DNA of 64,000 nt from Micromonospora cabrerizensis (GTDB lineage Bacteria; Actinomycetota; Actinomycetes; Mycobacteriales; Micromonosporaceae): assembly GCF_022230955.1 (NCBI RefSeq), contig NZ_JAKKFI010000059.1, positions 1-64,000 of the forward strand, read 5' to 3'. A program made the translations under genes and the position numbers. A model generated the notes under the pieces. The model was given only the letters and a program-made list of their open reading frames with translations. It did no database searches and was not told the origin of the DNA. Below, in pieces: positions 39,138-53,271 of the stretch (its first letter is position 1; each line of letters opens with the position of its first letter).

Positions 39138-39608
39138 ATGCCGCGTAAGGGACCCGCTCCGCGGCGGCCACTGGTCGCTGACCCGGTGTACAACTCGCCG
39201 CTGGTCACCCAGCTGGTGAACAAGATCCTGCTCCGCGGCAAGCGTCAGCTCGCCGAGTCGATCGTGTACGCGGCCCTCGAGGGCTGCCGCGAGAAGTCCG
39301 GCACCGACCCGGTCGTCACCCTCAAGCGGGCGATGGACAACGTCAAGCCGACCCTCGAGGTGCGCAGCCGTCGTGTCGGTGGCGCCACCTACCAGGTGCC
39401 GGTCGAGGTCCGCCCGACCCGGGCGACCACCCTGGGCCTGCGCTGGCTGGTCACCTACTCCCGCGCTCGTCGCGAGAAGACCATGGTCGAGCGGCTGATG
39501 AACGAGCTGCTCGACGCGAGCAACGGTCTCGGTGCCGCCGTCAAGCGGCGCGAGGACACGCACAAGATGGCCGAGTCGAACAAGGCCTTCGCGCACTACC
39601 GCTGGTAA
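39138..39608 (+). CDS. rpsG: 30S ribosomal protein S7
   Basis: The 156-residue protein starts one base after the rpsL stop. [20 protein letters not shown], the [20 protein letters not shown] segment and the C-terminal [20 protein letters not shown] are diagnostic. S7 nucleates the 30S head and can autoregulate the str operon. Confidence 0.97.
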   Translation: MPRKGPAPRRPLVADPVYNSPLVTQLVNKILLRGKRQLAESIVYAALEGCREKSGTDPVVTLKRAMDNVKPTLEVRSRRVGGATYQVPVEVRPTRATTLGLRWLVTYSRARREKTMVERLMNELLDASNGLGAAVKRREDTHKMAESNKAFAHYRW

Positions 39609-39614
39609 CACCCT

Positions 39615-39642
39615 GGTTCCGGCGCCCTCGGGCGCCGGAACC
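39615..39642 (+). terminator. Hairpin between rpsG and fusA
   Basis: GGTTCCGGCGCC and GGCGCCGGAACC form a 12-bp perfect stem with a CTCG loop, seven bases after rpsG. Probably a partial attenuator, since fusA follows without an evident promoter. Confidence 0.5.
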
Positions 39643-39682
39643 GCCACCAGTTGAGTCGAGACGACGATAAGTAGGGATTGAA

Positions 39683-41779
<2,097 letters not shown>

Positions 41780-41991
41780 CGCCCTGAGCAGGTGATTCGT
41801 GGTTGGTCGCGGGAGGTTTTACCCGCCCGCGGCCACCACGATCGGATCGCGTGAGACCGGGCCTGTAGGCTTCATCGCCGCAGAACCCACAATGGCTTCC
41901 CGGCCTTCTGGCCGGAAAGGCTGTCGACAGAGTCCTAAGCGCCGACCGGCGCGCCGGGCGTACGAACCAAGAAGTCCACAGGAGGACACCA

Positions 41992-43185
41992 GTGGCGAAG
42001 GCTAAGTTCGAGCGGACTAAGCCGCACGTCAACATCGGCACCATTGGTCACATCGACCACGGTAAGACGACGCTGACGGCGGCCATCACCAAGGTCCTGC
42101 ACGACCAGTTCCCGGACCTGAACCCCTACACGCCGTTCGACGAGATCGACAAGGCGCCGGAGGAGAAGGCCCGCGGCATCACGATCTCGATCGCGCACGT
42201 CGAGTACCAGACCGAGGCGCGGCACTACGCGCACGTGGACTGCCCCGGCCACGCGGACTACATCAAGAACATGATCACCGGTGCCGCGCAGATGGACGGC
42301 GCGATCCTGGTGGTCGCGGCGACCGACGGCCCGATGCCGCAGACCCGCGAGCACGTGCTGCTGGCCCGTCAGGTTGGTGTGCCGTACATCGTCGTGGCGC
42401 TCAACAAGAGCGACATGGTCGATGACGAGGAGCTCCTGGAGCTCGTCGAGCTCGAGGTCCGTGAGCTGCTCTCGTCGCAGGAGTACCCGGGCGACGACCT
42501 GCCGGTGGTTCGGGTTTCGGCGCTGAAGGCCCTCGAGGGTGACCCCGAGTGGACCGGCAAGCTGCTGGACCTGATGACCGCGGTCGACACCTCGATCCCG
42601 CAGCCGGAGCGCGAGGTCGACATGCCGTTCCTGATGCCGGTCGAGGACGTCTTCACGATCACCGGTCGTGGCACCGTCGTCACCGGTCGCGTGGAGCGCG
42701 GCGTTCTCCTGCCGAACGAGGATGTTGAGCTCGTCGGTATCAAGGAGAAGAGCTTCAAGACCAAGGTCACCGCGATCGAGATGTTCCGGAAGACCCTGGA
42801 CGACGCCCGCGCAGGCGAGAACGTCGGCCTGCTGCTGCGTGGTACCAAGCGCGACGAGGTCGAGCGCGGCATGGTCGTCGTGAAGCCGGGCTCGAACACC
42901 CCGCACACGGAGTTCGAGGCGACGGTCTACATCCTCTCCAAGGAGGAGGGCGGCCGCCACACCCCGTTCTTCCAGAACTACCGCCCGCAGTTCTACTTCC
43001 GGACCACGGACGTCACCGGTGTCGTCACCCTCCCCGAGGGCACCGAGATGGTCATGCCGGGCGACAACACCACCATGTCGGTGAAGCTGATCCAGCCCAT
43101 CGCCATGGAGGAGAACCTCAAGTTCGCGATCCGCGAGGGTGGCCGCACCGTCGGCGCCGGGTTCGTCACCAAGATCATCAAGTGA
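41992..43185 (+). CDS. tuf: Elongation factor Tu
   Basis: The 397-residue factor starts at GTG 41992 after ACAGGAGGACACC. Motifs [26 protein letters not shown] and NKSDMVDD are intact, as are the domain II and III tRNA and EF-Ts contacts ([33 protein letters not shown]). The 212 bases after fusA contain a small GGCC-loop hairpin at about 41895-41917 and no gene. Confidence 0.98.
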   Translation: MAKAKFERTKPHVNIGTIGHIDHGKTTLTAAITKVLHDQFPDLNPYTPFDEIDKAPEEKARGITISIAHVEYQTEARHYAHVDCPGHADYIKNMITGAAQMDGAILVVAATDGPMPQTREHVLLARQVGVPYIVVALNKSDMVDDEELLELVELEVRELLSSQEYPGDDLPVVRVSALKALEGDPEWTGKLLDLMTAVDTSIPQPEREVDMPFLMPVEDVFTITGRGTVVTGRVERGVLLPNEDVELVGIKEKSFKTKVTAIEMFRKTLDDARAGENVGLLLRGTKRDEVERGMVVVKPGSNTPHTEFEATVYILSKEEGGRHTPFFQNYRPQFYFRTTDVTGVVTLPEGTEMVMPGDNTTMSVKLIQPIAMEENLKFAIREGGRTVGAGFVTKIIK

Positions 43186-43308
43186 ACTAGGTAACCCCGA
43201 TTAGACCCGCCGCCGGTCGTGCGGCATACTAGTCAGGTTGCGTAACGACAGTTCGTCGCCTGTGTTCGGCTTTCGCTGAACCTCCGGGTGGCGAGGCAGT
43301 CGAGCGTG

Positions 43309-43339
43309 GGGTGGTTGGCGGCCCAGTCGCCAACCACCC
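43309..43339 (+). promoter_or_regulatory. Leader hairpin upstream of rpsJ
   Basis: GGGTGGTTGGCG and CGCCAACCACCC form a perfect 12-bp stem with a seven-base loop in the 350-base region before rpsJ, with no T run. It may be part of an S10-operon control leader. A possible -10, TACTAG, lies at 43227-43232 with a weak TAGACC at 43202-43207. No gene is seen in 43186-43535. Confidence 0.45.
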
Positions 43340-43535
43340 TCGCACGGCGTTCAGGTCGCGGTAATGCGATCGGCGCCTTGACCCACCGCGCGGTCAGCAC
43401 CGCTCCGGAACCACGGGGCGGAGCCCGATCCGAGGGCGCGACACGCCCGACCGCGGGGGTCGGCGAAGTGGGCCTGTGCCAGCCGGTACAGGCGCCCGCA
43501 ACACAGCGGCATCGAGAGAAGGAACAGAAGCCACC

Positions 43536-43844
43536 ATGGCGGGACAGAAGATCCGCATCCGGCTCAAGGCCTATGACCACGAGGTCGTCGACTCCTCGGC
43601 TCGGAAGATCGTCGAGACGGTGACGCGCACCGGGGCGCAGGTCGCGGGCCCGGTGCCGCTGCCCACGGAGATCAACCGTTTCTGCGTTATCCGCTCGCCG
43701 CACAAGTACAAGGACTCGCGCGAGCACTTCGAGATGCGCACGCACAAGCGGCTGATCGACATCATCGACCCGACCCCGAAGACGGTCGACTCGCTCATGC
43801 GCCTCGACCTGCCGGCTGGCGTCGACATCGAGATCAAGCTGTAG
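43536..43844 (+). CDS. rpsJ: 30S ribosomal protein S10
   Basis: The 102-residue protein starts at ATG 43536 after [32 protein letters not shown] and [20 protein letters not shown] are diagnostic. S10 also serves as NusE in antitermination. First gene of the S10 operon. Confidence 0.97.
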
Positions 43845-43855
43845 GGACCGGACAA

Positions 43856-44521
43856 ATGGACAGGCAAGTCAAGGGGATCCTGGGCGCCAAGCTCGGCATG
43901 ACCCAGGTCTGGGACAACAACCGTGTTGTTCCCGTGACCGTGGTCGAGGCCGGCCCGTGCGTCATCAGCCAGGTTCGTAGCGCCGAGAAGGACGGTTACT
44001 CCGCGGTCCAGCTGGCGTACGGCATCATCGACCCGCGCAAGGTCAAGAAGCCGATCAGCGGCCACTACGCCAAGGCGGACGTGGCGCCGCGCCGGCACAT
44101 CGTCGAGCTGCGCACCACGGACGCTGGGGAATACTCGCTCGGCCAGGAAGTCACGGTCGAGGAGTTCCCGGCTGGCGTCACCATCGACGTCACCGGCAAG
44201 ACCAAGGGCAAGGGCTACGCCGGCCCGATGAAGCGGCACGGCTTCCACGGCCTGGGTGCTGGCCACGGTGTCGAGCGCAAGCACCGCTCGCCCGGTTCCA
44301 TCGGCGCCTGCGCCACTCCGGGTCGTGTCTTCAAGGGCACCCGGATGGCCGGCCGCATGGGTGGCGTGCGCTACACCGTGCAGAACCTCACCGTCCAGGC
44401 GGTCGACACCGAGAACAACCTGCTGCTCGTCCGGGGTGCCATTCCTGGTCCCAAGGGCGCGCTTGTTCTGGTCCGTACCGCGGCCAAGAGCAAGGTGAAG
44501 AAGGGCGGTGCGGCCAAGTGA
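43856..44521 (+). CDS. rplC: 50S ribosomal protein L3
   Basis: The 221-residue protein shows [20 protein letters not shown], the long central extension [20 protein letters not shown] reaching the peptidyl transferase centre, and [15 protein letters not shown]. It follows rpsJ by 11 bases and overlaps the rplD start. Confidence 0.97.
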   Translation: MDRQVKGILGAKLGMTQVWDNNRVVPVTVVEAGPCVISQVRSAEKDGYSAVQLAYGIIDPRKVKKPISGHYAKADVAPRRHIVELRTTDAGEYSLGQEVTVEEFPAGVTIDVTGKTKGKGYAGPMKRHGFHGLGAGHGVERKHRSPGSIGACATPGRVFKGTRMAGRMGGVRYTVQNLTVQAVDTENNLLLVRGAIPGPKGALVLVRTAAKSKVKKGGAAK

Positions 44522-45168
44522 CCACCGTTGACGTGCGCACCGTCGAAGGCACCACCAGCAGCTCCGTCGAGCTGCCGGCGGACATCTTCGACGTGCAGGC
44601 CAACGTCGCGCTGATGCACCAGGTCGTGGTGGCCCAGCTCGCGGCGGCCCGACAGGGCACGCACAAGGCCAAGACCCGCGGCGAGGTCGCCGGTGGCGGC
44701 AAGAAGCCGTACAAGCAGAAGGGCACCGGTCGCGCCCGGCAGGGCTCGATCCGCGCGCCGCAGTTCGCCGGCGGTGGCGTCGTGCACGGTCCCGTGCCGC
44801 GTGACTACAGCCAGCGGACCCCGAAGAAGATGAAGGCAGCCGCTCTGCGGGGTGCCCTCTCCGACCGGGCCCGCGCCGGGCAGGTGCACGTCGTCGAGGC
44901 GTTCGTCTCGGGCGAGAAGCCGTCGACCAAGGCGGCCCTGGCCACGCTGACCAAGCTCACCGAGGCCCGTCGGGTCCTGGTCGTGCTGAGCAGCACCGAC
45001 GAACTGAACTGGGTGTCGCTGCGCAACGAGCCGCGCGTGCACCTGATCGAGTCCGGCCAGCTGAACACGTACGACGTGCTGGTGGCCGACGACGTGGTCT
45101 TCACCAAGGACGCCCTGGACGAGTTCCTGGGCGTGCCCGCCGAGACCACCGAGGAGGGTGGCAAGTGA
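44518..45168 (+). CDS. rplD: 50S ribosomal protein L4
   Basis: The 216-residue protein starts at GTG 44518 overlapping the rplC stop. The loop containing [20 protein letters not shown] lines the exit tunnel, where macrolide resistance changes occur; it is unchanged from the usual sequence. In gamma-proteobacteria L4 represses the S10 operon, though conservation of that in actinobacteria is uncertain. Confidence 0.96.
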   Translation: MTTVDVRTVEGTTSSSVELPADIFDVQANVALMHQVVVAQLAAARQGTHKAKTRGEVAGGGKKPYKQKGTGRARQGSIRAPQFAGGGVVHGPVPRDYSQRTPKKMKAAALRGALSDRARAGQVHVVEAFVSGEKPSTKAALATLTKLTEARRVLVVLSSTDELNWVSLRNEPRVHLIESGQLNTYDVLVADDVVFTKDALDEFLGVPAETTEEGGK

Positions 45169-45467
45169 GCACCATCGCCGACCCGCGCGACATCATCGTC
45201 GCGCCGGTCGTCTCGGAGAAGAGCTACAGCGAGCTGAACCGGAACTGGTACACCTTCCTGGTGCACCCGGACGCGAACAAGACCGAGATCAAGATCGCTA
45301 TCCAGCAGATCTTCAACGTCCGCGTCCTGACGGTCAACACGCTCAACCGCCAGGGTAAGCGCAAGCGCACCAAGACCGGCTTCGGTCAGCGCAAGGCGAC
45401 CAAGCGGGCGATCGTGAAGCTGGCTGACGGTGACCGCATCGAGGCCTTCGGCGGCCCGGTCAGCTGA
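45165..45467 (+). CDS. rplW: 50S ribosomal protein L23
   Basis: The 100-residue protein overlaps the rplD stop by four bases. [20 protein letters not shown], the loop [20 protein letters not shown] and the end GGPVS fit the family. L23 lies at the tunnel exit and docks trigger factor and SRP. Confidence 0.96.
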   Translation: MSTIADPRDIIVAPVVSEKSYSELNRNWYTFLVHPDANKTEIKIAIQQIFNVRVLTVNTLNRQGKRKRTKTGFGQRKATKRAIVKLADGDRIEAFGGPVS

Positions 45468-45479
45468 GGGGTGTAGACA

Positions 45480-46319
<840 letters not shown>

Positions 46320-46331
46320 GGGAGATAAGAC

Positions 46332-46613
46332 ATGCCTCGCAGCCTGAAGAAGGGCCCGTTCGTCGACGACCACCTGCTCAAGAAGGTGGAAGTCCAGAAC
46401 GACAAGGGCTCCAAGAACGTGATCAAGACCTGGTCGCGGCGCTCGACGATCATCCCCGAGATGCTGGGGCACACGATCGCCGTGCACGACGGACGCAAGC
46501 ACGTCCCGGTGTTCGTGACCGAGGCGATGGTCGGGCACAAGCTCGGCGAGTTCGCGCTGACCCGCACGTTCAAGGGTCACGAGAAGGACGACCGGAAGAG
46601 CCGTCGGCGCTGA
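46332..46613 (+). CDS. rpsS: 30S ribosomal protein S19
   Basis: The 93-residue protein starts 12 bases after rplB with GAGGGAGATAAG upstream. [20 protein letters not shown] and the end [20 protein letters not shown] are diagnostic. It binds the 30S head with S13. Confidence 0.97.
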   Translation: MPRSLKKGPFVDDHLLKKVEVQNDKGSKNVIKTWSRRSTIIPEMLGHTIAVHDGRKHVPVFVTEAMVGHKLGEFALTRTFKGHEKDDRKSRRR

Positions 46614-46654
46614 CGCCGCGGGCATACGGATAGAGGGAACAAGGGGTTACAGCG

Positions 46655-47113
46655 ATGCCAGGAAAGGGCGACGCTCCGGTGCTTCCGGGCGCGCGGGCGG
46701 TTGCGCGGCACGTGCGCATCTCGCCGATGAAGGCGCGCCGGGTGGTCAACCTCGTCCGCGGCCTGCCCGCGAAGGAGGCGCTAACGGTGCTGCAGTTCGC
46801 GCCACAGGCTGCGAGCGAGCAGGTGTACAAGGTGCTCGCTAGCGCGATCGCCAACGCGGAGAACAACGAGCGGCTGGACCCCGACGCGCTGCTCGTCAGC
46901 GAGGCCTTCGTTGACGAGGGCCCGACGATGAAGCGGTTCCAGCCGCGGGCGCAGGGTCGGGCGTACCGAATCCGCAAGCGCACCTGCCACATCACTGTGG
47001 CGGTCGAAGCGGTCGCGCCGGCAGCGCCGAGGAAGGCCGCGGCGAAGAAGGCCGCCCCGGCCACGGAGGCCGCACCGGCCGAAGCGCAGAGCAAGACGGA
47101 GGACGCCGAGTAA
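46655..47113 (+). CDS. rplV: 50S ribosomal protein L22
   Basis: The 152-residue protein contains the globular part ([20 protein letters not shown]) and the tunnel-lining hairpin ([20 protein letters not shown]). The last 35 residues are an Ala/Lys/Glu-rich extension ([20 protein letters not shown]) frequent in actinobacteria. It ends one base into the rpsC start. Confidence 0.96.
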   Translation: MPGKGDAPVLPGARAVARHVRISPMKARRVVNLVRGLPAKEALTVLQFAPQAASEQVYKVLASAIANAENNERLDPDALLVSEAFVDEGPTMKRFQPRAQGRAYRIRKRTCHITVAVEAVAPAAPRKAAAKKAAPATEAAPAEAQSKTEDAE

Positions 47114-48000
47114 TGGGTCAGAAGGTTCACCCCACTGGGTTCCGGCTCGGCATCTCGACCGACTGGAAGTCCCGCTGGTTCGCGGACAAGCTCTACAAGG
47201 ACTACATCGGCGAGGATGTCAAGATCCGCCGCATGATGTCCAAGGGCCTCGAGCGCGCCGGGATTTCCAAGGTCGACATCGAGCGCACCCGCGACCGTGT
47301 CCGCGTCGACATCCACACCGCCCGGCCGGGCATTGTCATCGGCCGTAAGGGTGCGGAGGCCGACCGGATCCGCGGCGAGCTGGAGAAGCTCACCGGCAAG
47401 CAGGTTCAGCTGAACATCATCGAGGTGAAGAACCCCGAGTCGGACGCCCAGCTGGTTGCGCAGGGCGTGGCCGAGCAGCTGTCCAGCCGGGTCAGCTTCC
47501 GTCGGGCGATGCGCAAGGCCATGCAGTCGGCGATGAAGAACCCGGTCTGCAAGGGCATTCGGGTTCAGGTCTCGGGTCGCCTCGGCGGCGCCGAGATGAG
47601 CCGGACCGAGTTCTACCGTGAGGGCCGGGTTCCGCTGCACACGCTGCGGGCCAACATCGAGTACGGCTTCTTCGAGGCCCGTACGACGTTCGGTCGGATC
47701 GGTGTCAAGGTCTGGATCTACAAGGGCGACGCCGTTCCGGGCCGGGAGGCTCCGGCCGAGGCCGGTCCGTCCCGCCCGCGTCGTGGTGAGCGTGGCGACC
47801 GTCCCGAGCGTCCGCGTCGTGGCCGGTCGGGTTCGTCCGGCACCACGGCTGGTGGCACCGAGGCCGGCCGGGCTGCTGCGACCACCATCGCGCAGCAGGC
47901 CGAGACGCCGAGTGGCGAGCCGGTCGACAGCGCAGCTGTCGCCGCAACGGCTTCCGCTCCGGCCGCGACTCAGCCGGCAGAAACGCAGCAGGAGGGCTGA
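47113..48000 (+). CDS. rpsC: 30S ribosomal protein S3
   Basis: The 295-residue protein has the KH domain ([20 protein letters not shown]), the mRNA-entry C-domain ([40 protein letters not shown]) and, from about residue 213, an 80-residue low-complexity tail rich in Arg/Pro/Gly then Ala/Thr/Glu. The core is about 215 residues, so the tail accounts for the excess length. Confidence 0.97.
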   Translation: MGQKVHPTGFRLGISTDWKSRWFADKLYKDYIGEDVKIRRMMSKGLERAGISKVDIERTRDRVRVDIHTARPGIVIGRKGAEADRIRGELEKLTGKQVQLNIIEVKNPESDAQLVAQGVAEQLSSRVSFRRAMRKAMQSAMKNPVCKGIRVQVSGRLGGAEMSRTEFYREGRVPLHTLRANIEYGFFEARTTFGRIGVKVWIYKGDAVPGREAPAEAGPSRPRRGERGDRPERPRRGRSGSSGTTAGGTEAGRAAATTIAQQAETPSGEPVDSAAVAATASAPAATQPAETQQEG

Positions 48001-48003
48001 CAG

Positions 48004-48429
48004 ATGCTGATGCCGCGCAAGCCTCCGAAGGGCTTCCGCAAGCCGCACCACCCGGACCGCAGTGGCGCGTCCAAGGGTGGTAACCGGGTGGTGTTCGGCG
48101 AGTTCGGGATTCAGGCTCTCGAGCCGGCGTACGTGACGAACCGGCAGATCGAGTCGGCACGTATCGCGATGACTCGCCACATCAAGCGTGGTGGCAAGGT
48201 CTGGATCACGATCTTCCCGGACCAGGCCCTCACCAAGAAGCCTGCCGAGACCCGGATGGGTTCCGGTAAGGGTTCGCCCGAGTGGTGGGTCGCCAACGTC
48301 AAGCCGGGGCGGGTTCTCTTCGAGATGTCCTTCCCCAACGAGCAGATCGCGCGAGAGGCCATGCGTCGCGCGATCCACAAGCTCCCGATGAAGTGCCGCA
48401 TTGTTACGCGCGAAGTGGGTGAATCCTGA
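48004..48429 (+). CDS. rplP: 50S ribosomal protein L16
   Basis: The 141-residue protein starts at ATG 48004 (a second ATG two codons on is equally possible). Diagnostic segments: [40 protein letters not shown] and [20 protein letters not shown]. It helps position the tRNA elbow and is needed for peptidyl transferase assembly. Confidence 0.96.
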
Positions 48430-48665
48430 TGGCAGCGGGCGTTAAGGCGACCGAGCTGCGTGAGCTCTCCGAAGAGGAGCTGGTCACGAAGCTGCGGGAG
48501 GCCAAGGCGGAGCTGTTCAACCTCCGCGTGCAGGCCGCAACCGGGCAGCTGGACAACAACCGGCGGTTGCAGGTCATCCGTCGGGAGATCGCCCGGATCT
48601 ACACGATCATGCGTGAGCGCGAGCTGGGGCTCTCGGCCGCGCCGACTGAGGTGACTGCATCATGA
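48429..48665 (+). CDS. rpmC: 50S ribosomal protein L29
   Basis: The 78-residue helical hairpin protein overlaps the rplP stop by one base. [20 protein letters not shown] and [20 protein letters not shown] are diagnostic. Confidence 0.95.
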   Translation: MAAGVKATELRELSEEELVTKLREAKAELFNLRVQAATGQLDNNRRLQVIRREIARIYTIMRERELGLSAAPTEVTAS

Positions 48666-48940
48666 CCGAAGAGACCGCCACCGCCGCCGCGCGGTCGCGC
48701 CGCAAGGTCCGCGAGGGCCTGGTGATCAGCGACAAGATGGACAAGACCGTCGTGGTCGAGGTCGAGGACCGGGTTCGGCACGCGCTGTACGGCAAGATCA
48801 TGCGCCGTACGGCCAAGCTGAAGGTGCACGACGAGCAGAACGCCGCTGGCACCGGCGACCGGGTTCTCATCATGGAGACCCGGCCGCTGAGCGCCACCAA
48901 GCGTTGGCGGATCGTGGAGATCCTGGAAAAGGCCAAGTAG
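48662..48940 (+). CDS. rpsQ: 30S ribosomal protein S17
   Basis: The 92-residue protein overlaps rpmC by four bases (ATGA). [20 protein letters not shown] and [20 protein letters not shown] mark the OB fold. An Ala/Thr-rich N-terminus of about 15 residues precedes it. A GGCC-rich hairpin at about 48985-49012 follows in the 97-base gap before rplN. Confidence 0.95.
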   Translation: MTEETATAAARSRRKVREGLVISDKMDKTVVVEVEDRVRHALYGKIMRRTAKLKVHDEQNAAGTGDRVLIMETRPLSATKRWRIVEILEKAK

Positions 48941-49037
48941 CGAAGGCTCGAGCCCGGCGTTGCGTCGGGCGTAGGTTCCGCCAGGCTCCGGCCGGCCGCT
49001 GCGGCGGCCGGAGAACCGGCAGACATAGGAGATAGAC

Positions 49038-49406
49038 GTGATTCAGCAGGAGTCGCGACTGCGCGTCGCCGACAACACGGGTGCTCGGGAGATCCTGTGC
49101 ATCCGGGTTCTCGGCGGCTCGGGTCGGCGCTACGCGAGCATCGGCGACGTCATCGTGGCCACGGTCAAGGACGCGATCCCGGGTGCCGGTGTGAAGAAGG
49201 GCGACGTCGTCAAGGCGGTCGTCGTTCGCACGGCCAAGGAGAGGCGTCGTCCGGACGGCTCGTACATCCGCTTCGACGAGAACGCCGCCGTCATCATCAA
49301 GGACGGCGGGGACCCGCGTGGTACCCGCATCTTCGGCCCGGTGGGCCGGGAGCTGCGGGACAAGCGGTTCATGAAGATTATCTCCCTCGCGCCGGAGGTG
49401 TTGTGA
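49038..49406 (+). CDS. rplN: 50S ribosomal protein L14
   Basis: The 122-residue protein starts at GTG 49038 after [32 protein letters not shown] and [20 protein letters not shown] are diagnostic. Its stop overlaps the rplX start. Confidence 0.96.
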   Translation: MIQQESRLRVADNTGAREILCIRVLGGSGRRYASIGDVIVATVKDAIPGAGVKKGDVVKAVVVRTAKERRRPDGSYIRFDENAAVIIKDGGDPRGTRIFGPVGRELRDKRFMKIISLAPEVL

Positions 49407-49723
49407 CCGTGAAGGTCAAGAAGGGCGACACGGTCGTCATCATCGCCGGCAAGGACAAGGGTGCCAAGGGCAAGGTCATTCAGGCCTACCCGCGGCAGGA
49501 CAAGGTCCTGGTCGAGGGCGTGAACCGGGTCAAGAAGCACACCCGTATCAGCACCACCCAGCGTGGCGCCAAGACCGGCGGCATCGTCACTCAGGAGGCC
49601 CCGATCCACGTCTCGAACGTGCAGGTCCTGGACTCCGACGGCAAGCCGACCCGCGTCGGTTACCGGATCGACGACAACGGCCAGAAGGTCCGCATCGCGC
49701 GTAGCACCGGTAAGGACCTGTGA
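49403..49723 (+). CDS. rplX: 50S ribosomal protein L24
   Basis: The 106-residue KOW-domain protein starts at GTG 49403 within the rplN stop; a GTG at 49409 is a slightly shorter alternative. [20 protein letters not shown] and [20 protein letters not shown] are diagnostic. It nucleates 50S assembly. Confidence 0.95.
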   Translation: MTVKVKKGDTVVIIAGKDKGAKGKVIQAYPRQDKVLVEGVNRVKKHTRISTTQRGAKTGGIVTQEAPIHVSNVQVLDSDGKPTRVGYRIDDNGQKVRIARSTGKDL

Positions 49724-50289
49724 TGACCACGGCTACCGAAAAGACCCTGCCGCGCCTCAAGGAGCGGTACCGCAACGAGATCGTGGCCCAGCTGCGCGAG
49801 CAGCACAGCTACGGCAACCCCATGCAGGTGCCGCGGCTGGTCAAGGTCGTCGTCAACATGGGTGTCGGCGAGGCTGCTCGCGACGCCAAGCTGATCGACG
49901 GCGCGGTCCGCGACCTCGCCACGATCACCGGCCAGAAGCCGCAGGTGCGGCGGGCGACCAAGTCCATCGCGCAGTTCAAGCTCCGCGAGGGCATGCCGAT
50001 CGGCGCGAAGGTCACCCTTCGTGGCGACCGGATGTGGGAGTTCCTGGACCGGCTGCTCTCCATCGCGCTTCCGCGTATCCGCGACTTCCGCGGCCTGGAC
50101 GGGCGCAAGCTGGACGGGCACGGCAACTACACGTTCGGTCTGACCGAGCAGTCGGTGTTCCACGAGATCGACCAGGACCGGATCGATCGCCAGCGGGGCA
50201 TGGACATCACGGTGGTCACGACCGCCACGACCGACGACGAGGGCCGGGCGCTGCTCAAGCTCCTGGGCTTCCCGTTCAAGGAGAACTGA
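49723..50289 (+). CDS. rplE: 50S ribosomal protein L5
   Basis: The 188-residue protein starts at ATG 49723 (GTG 49720 is possible). [40 protein letters not shown] and [20 protein letters not shown] are diagnostic. It binds 5S rRNA and contacts the P-site tRNA. Confidence 0.96.
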   Translation: MTTATEKTLPRLKERYRNEIVAQLREQHSYGNPMQVPRLVKVVVNMGVGEAARDAKLIDGAVRDLATITGQKPQVRRATKSIAQFKLREGMPIGAKVTLRGDRMWEFLDRLLSIALPRIRDFRGLDGRKLDGHGNYTFGLTEQSVFHEIDQDRIDRQRGMDITVVTTATTDDEGRALLKLLGFPFKEN

Positions 50290-50290
50290 G

Positions 50291-50476
50291 ATGGCCAAGA
50301 AGGCGCTGATCATCAAGGCGGCCGCGAAGCCGAAGTTCTCGGTTCGCGCGTACACCCGCTGCCAGCGGTGCGGGCGTCCGAAGGCGGTCTACCGCAAGTT
50401 CGGGCTCTGCCGGGTCTGCATCCGGGAGATGGCTCACCGTGGTGAGCTGCCGGGCGTGTCCAAGGCTTCCTGGTAA
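50291..50476 (+). CDS. rpsZ: 30S ribosomal protein S14 type Z
   Basis: The 61-residue zinc-containing form has CQRCG and CRVCI pairs (Cys24, Cys27, Cys40, Cys43) and the end [12 protein letters not shown]. Both zinc pairs are intact, unlike L33 in this window. It follows rplE by one base. Confidence 0.96.
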   Translation: MAKKALIIKAAAKPKFSVRAYTRCQRCGRPKAVYRKFGLCRVCIREMAHRGELPGVSKASW

Positions 50477-50592
50477 GGGCGACCGCGTCCCGGCCGTCGG
50501 CCGGGAACTCCTGCACCGATTAGGTATTGCTCTTCGCCGTAGGCCCGGGGCTGATGCCCGGGGAACCCCGGCGAGAAAGGCTGACGAAATCC

Positions 50593-51000
50593 ATGACGAT
50601 GACCGACCCGATCGCAGACATGCTCACGCGTCTGCGTAACGCCAACCAGGCGTACCACGATCAGGTGAAGATGCCCTACTCCAAGATCAAGGCGAACATC
50701 GCCGAGGTCCTGAAGGCCGAGGGTTACATCGCCACCTGGTCGGTCGAGGAGCCCGAGGAGGGCGCCGTCGGCAAGCGACTGGTCGTCGAGCTGAAGTACG
50801 GCCAGAACCGCGAGCGGAGCCTGGCCGGCATCAAGCGCGTGTCCAAGCCCGGTCTCCGGGTGTACGCCAAGTCGGACGGGCTCCCGCGGGTGCTCGGTGG
50901 GCTGGGCGTGGCGATCATTTCGACGTCCCAGGGGCTGCTGACCGACCGGCAGGCCCGCAAGCGGAGTGTTGGCGGGGAAGTCCTCGCCTTCGTCTGGTAA
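50593..51000 (+). CDS. rpsH: 30S ribosomal protein S8
   Basis: The 135-residue protein starts at ATG 50593 after GAAAGGCTGACG; ATG 50599 is an alternative. [20 protein letters not shown] and [20 protein letters not shown] are diagnostic. The 116-base gap after rpsZ carries a short GGCC hairpin; S8 often regulates the spc operon by binding near L5, not verifiable here. Confidence 0.96.
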   Translation: MTMTDPIADMLTRLRNANQAYHDQVKMPYSKIKANIAEVLKAEGYIATWSVEEPEEGAVGKRLVVELKYGQNRERSLAGIKRVSKPGLRVYAKSDGLPRVLGGLGVAIISTSQGLLTDRQARKRSVGGEVLAFVW

Positions 51001-51016
51001 CGGGAGACTGGTAGAA

Positions 51017-51559
51017 ATGTCGCGAATTGGACGTAAGTCGATCCCGGTGCCAGCCGGCGTCGACATCACGATCGACGGGCAGACCGTCAAGGTCAAGGGC
51101 CCCAAGGGCCAGCTTGAGCACACCCTCGCCGAGCCGATCACGGTCGAGCGGGCCGAGGATGGGCAGCTGAGCGTCAACCGGCCGAACGACGAGCGCAAGG
51201 CCAAGGAACTCCACGGCCTGAGCCGTACGCTGGTTGCCAACATGATCGTCGGGGTCACCGAGGGCTACCGCAAGAGCCTGGAGATCGCCGGCACCGGTTA
51301 CCGGGTCACCGCCAAGGGTTCGGACCTCGAGTTCGCGCTCGGGTTCTCGCACCCGGTGGTCGTCCCCGCCCCGGCGGGCATCACCTTCACGGTGGAGCGG
51401 CCGACCCTGTTCCACGTTGCTGGCATCGACAAGCAGCAGGTCGGTGAGGTCGCCGCCAACATCCGGAAGATCCGCCCGCCGGAGCCCTACAAGGGCAAGG
51501 GCGTGAAGTACCAGGGCGAGGTCATCCGCCGCAAGGCTGGAAAGGCAGGTAAGAAGTGA
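51017..51559 (+). CDS. rplF: 50S ribosomal protein L6
   Basis: The 180-residue protein begins [20 protein letters not shown] at ATG 51017. [20 protein letters not shown] and the C-terminal signature [20 protein letters not shown] are diagnostic. It sits beside the sarcin-ricin loop. Confidence 0.96.
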   Translation: MSRIGRKSIPVPAGVDITIDGQTVKVKGPKGQLEHTLAEPITVERAEDGQLSVNRPNDERKAKELHGLSRTLVANMIVGVTEGYRKSLEIAGTGYRVTAKGSDLEFALGFSHPVVVPAPAGITFTVERPTLFHVAGIDKQQVGEVAANIRKIRPPEPYKGKGVKYQGEVIRRKAGKAGKK

Positions 51560-51945
51560 GCGCCACGCTGCTCAAGCGCCGCCGCGGCGTTGCCGCCAAG
51601 CGCGCCGTCGGGCGTGCGCGTCGGCACTTCCGCGTCCGCAAGAACGTCAGTGGTACGGCCGAGCGTCCGCGCCTGGTCGTCACCCGCTCGCTGCGGCACA
51701 TGGTCGCCCAGGTCGTCGACGACACCAAGGGTCACACCCTGGCGTCGGCGTCGAGCCTGGACGCCTCGCTGCGTGGCACGGAGGGCGACAAGAGCGCCCT
51801 GGCTGGCAAGGTGGGCGCGCTGCTCGCCGAGCGGGCCAAGGCCGCCGGCGTCTCCAAGGTCGTCTTCGACCGCGGTGGCAACCGGTACGCGGGGCGAGTC
51901 GCCGCGCTTGCCGACGCCGCCCGCGAAGCCGGGCTCGAGTTCTAA
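51556..51945 (+). CDS. rplR: 50S ribosomal protein L18
   Basis: The 129-residue 5S rRNA binding protein starts at a GTG overlapping the rplF stop. [20 protein letters not shown], the [20 protein letters not shown] strand and [20 protein letters not shown] are diagnostic. Confidence 0.96.
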   Translation: MSATLLKRRRGVAAKRAVGRARRHFRVRKNVSGTAERPRLVVTRSLRHMVAQVVDDTKGHTLASASSLDASLRGTEGDKSALAGKVGALLAERAKAAGVSKVVFDRGGNRYAGRVAALADAAREAGLEF

Positions 51946-51978
51946 CAACCCCGTCACGAGAGATAAGGAAGGCTGCTG

Positions 51979-52593
51979 ATGCCAGGTCAACAGCGCCGTG
52001 GCGGCGGGTCCGGTGGCAACGAGGGTGGTCGCCGCGACAACCGCCGTGAGGGCGGCCGCGGAAACGCGCCCGTCGAGAAGACCCCGCACCTTGAGCGGGT
52101 CGTCGCGATCAACCGCGTCGCCAAGGTCGTGAAGGGTGGTCGTCGCTTCAGCTTCACCGCCCTGGTGATCGTGGGCGACGGCGACGGCACGGTCGGCGTG
52201 GGCTACGGAAAGGCCAAGGAGGTGCCCGCGGCCATCGCCAAGGGTGTCGAGGAGGCCAAGAAGCACTTCTTCAAGGTTCCGAGGATCGGCCAGTCGATCC
52301 CGCACCCGGTCACGGGTGAGGACGCCGCTGGCGTCGTGCTGCTCAAGCCGGCCTCGGCCGGTACGGGTGTCATCGCCGGTGGTCCGGTGCGCGCCGTGCT
52401 GGAGTGCGCCGGGATCCACGACGTGCTCTCGAAGAGCCTCGGCTCCTCGAACCCGATCAACATCGTGCACGCCACCGTGGCGGCCCTGAAGGGGCTTGAG
52501 TCCCCCGAGCAGGTCGCGGCGCGTCGTGGCCTGCCGGTGGAGGACGTCGCGCCGGCCGCCATGCTGGCGTCTCGTGCGGGGGTGGCGCGCTGA
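51979..52593 (+). CDS. rpsE: 30S ribosomal protein S5
   Basis: The 204-residue protein starts at ATG 51979 after AGATAAGGAAGG. A 35-residue Gly/Arg-rich N-terminus precedes the double-stranded RNA-binding domain ([20 protein letters not shown]) and [20 protein letters not shown]. It acts in decoding fidelity; loop residues associated with spectinomycin resistance are unaltered. Confidence 0.96.
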   Translation: MPGQQRRGGGSGGNEGGRRDNRREGGRGNAPVEKTPHLERVVAINRVAKVVKGGRRFSFTALVIVGDGDGTVGVGYGKAKEVPAAIAKGVEEAKKHFFKVPRIGQSIPHPVTGEDAAGVVLLKPASAGTGVIAGGPVRAVLECAGIHDVLSKSLGSSNPINIVHATVAALKGLESPEQVAARRGLPVEDVAPAAMLASRAGVAR

Positions 52594-52775
52594 TGGCACG
52601 CCTGAAGGTCACCCAGCTCCGGTCCGGTATCGGGACCAAGCACAACCAGCGTGAGTCGCTGCGTTCGCTCGGTCTCAAGCGGATCAACGACGTGGTGGTC
52701 AAGGAGGACCGGCCCGAGATCCGCGGCATGATCTTCACTGTGAGCCACCTCGTGAAGGTCGAGGAGGTCGAGTAA
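52593..52775 (+). CDS. rpmD: 50S ribosomal protein L30
   Basis: The 60-residue protein overlaps rpsE and rplO by one base each. [20 protein letters not shown] and [20 protein letters not shown] are diagnostic. Confidence 0.95.
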   Translation: MARLKVTQLRSGIGTKHNQRESLRSLGLKRINDVVVKEDRPEIRGMIFTVSHLVKVEEVE

Positions 52776-53218
52776 TGACGATCAAGGTTCACCACCTGCG
52801 CCCGGCGCCCGGTTCCAAGACCGCGAAGACCCGTGTGGGTCGCGGTGAGGGTTCCAAGGGCAAGACGGCTGGTCGCGGTACCAAGGGTTCCAAGGCCCGT
52901 AAGAACATCTCGGCGGCGTTCGAGGGTGGGCAGATGCCCATCCACATGCGCCTTCCGAAGATGAAGGGCTTCAAGAACAAGTTCAAGGTGGTCTTCCAGG
53001 TGGTCAACCTGGACCGACTCGCTGAGCTGTTCCCGAATGGTGGTCAGGTCGGCCCGCTGGAGCTCGTCGAGTCCGGCGCGGTCCGCAAGGGTCACCCGGT
53101 CAAGGTCCTCGGCACCGGGGATCTCGGCGGTGTGGCGCTCCAGGTGTCTGCGCACGCGTTCAGTGCGTCGGCCAAGGAGAAGATCGCTGCCGCCGGTGGC
53201 TCCGTCACCGAGCTGTAA
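52775..53218 (+). CDS. rplO: 50S ribosomal protein L15
   Basis: The 147-residue protein has the Gly/Arg-rich N-terminal extension ([20 protein letters not shown]) and the [20 protein letters not shown] core. It is the last ribosomal gene before the terminator at 53229-53271, so secY is separately promoted. Confidence 0.96.
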   Translation: MTIKVHHLRPAPGSKTAKTRVGRGEGSKGKTAGRGTKGSKARKNISAAFEGGQMPIHMRLPKMKGFKNKFKVVFQVVNLDRLAELFPNGGQVGPLELVESGAVRKGHPVKVLGTGDLGGVALQVSAHAFSASAKEKIAAAGGSVTEL

Positions 53219-53228
53219 GGCGTAAGAC

Positions 53229-53271
53229 CCATGGCGCCCGTCCAGTTGTGAGCAACTGGCGGGCGCCATGG
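53229..53271 (+). terminator. Terminator after rplO
   Basis: CCATGGCGCCCG and CCAGTTG pair with CAACTGG and CGGGCGCCATGG around a TGAG loop, 19 bp with a single bulged T at 53241. It ends the S10-spc transcript. An AT-richer stretch at about 53297-53321 before secY may carry its promoter; none is clear. Confidence 0.75.
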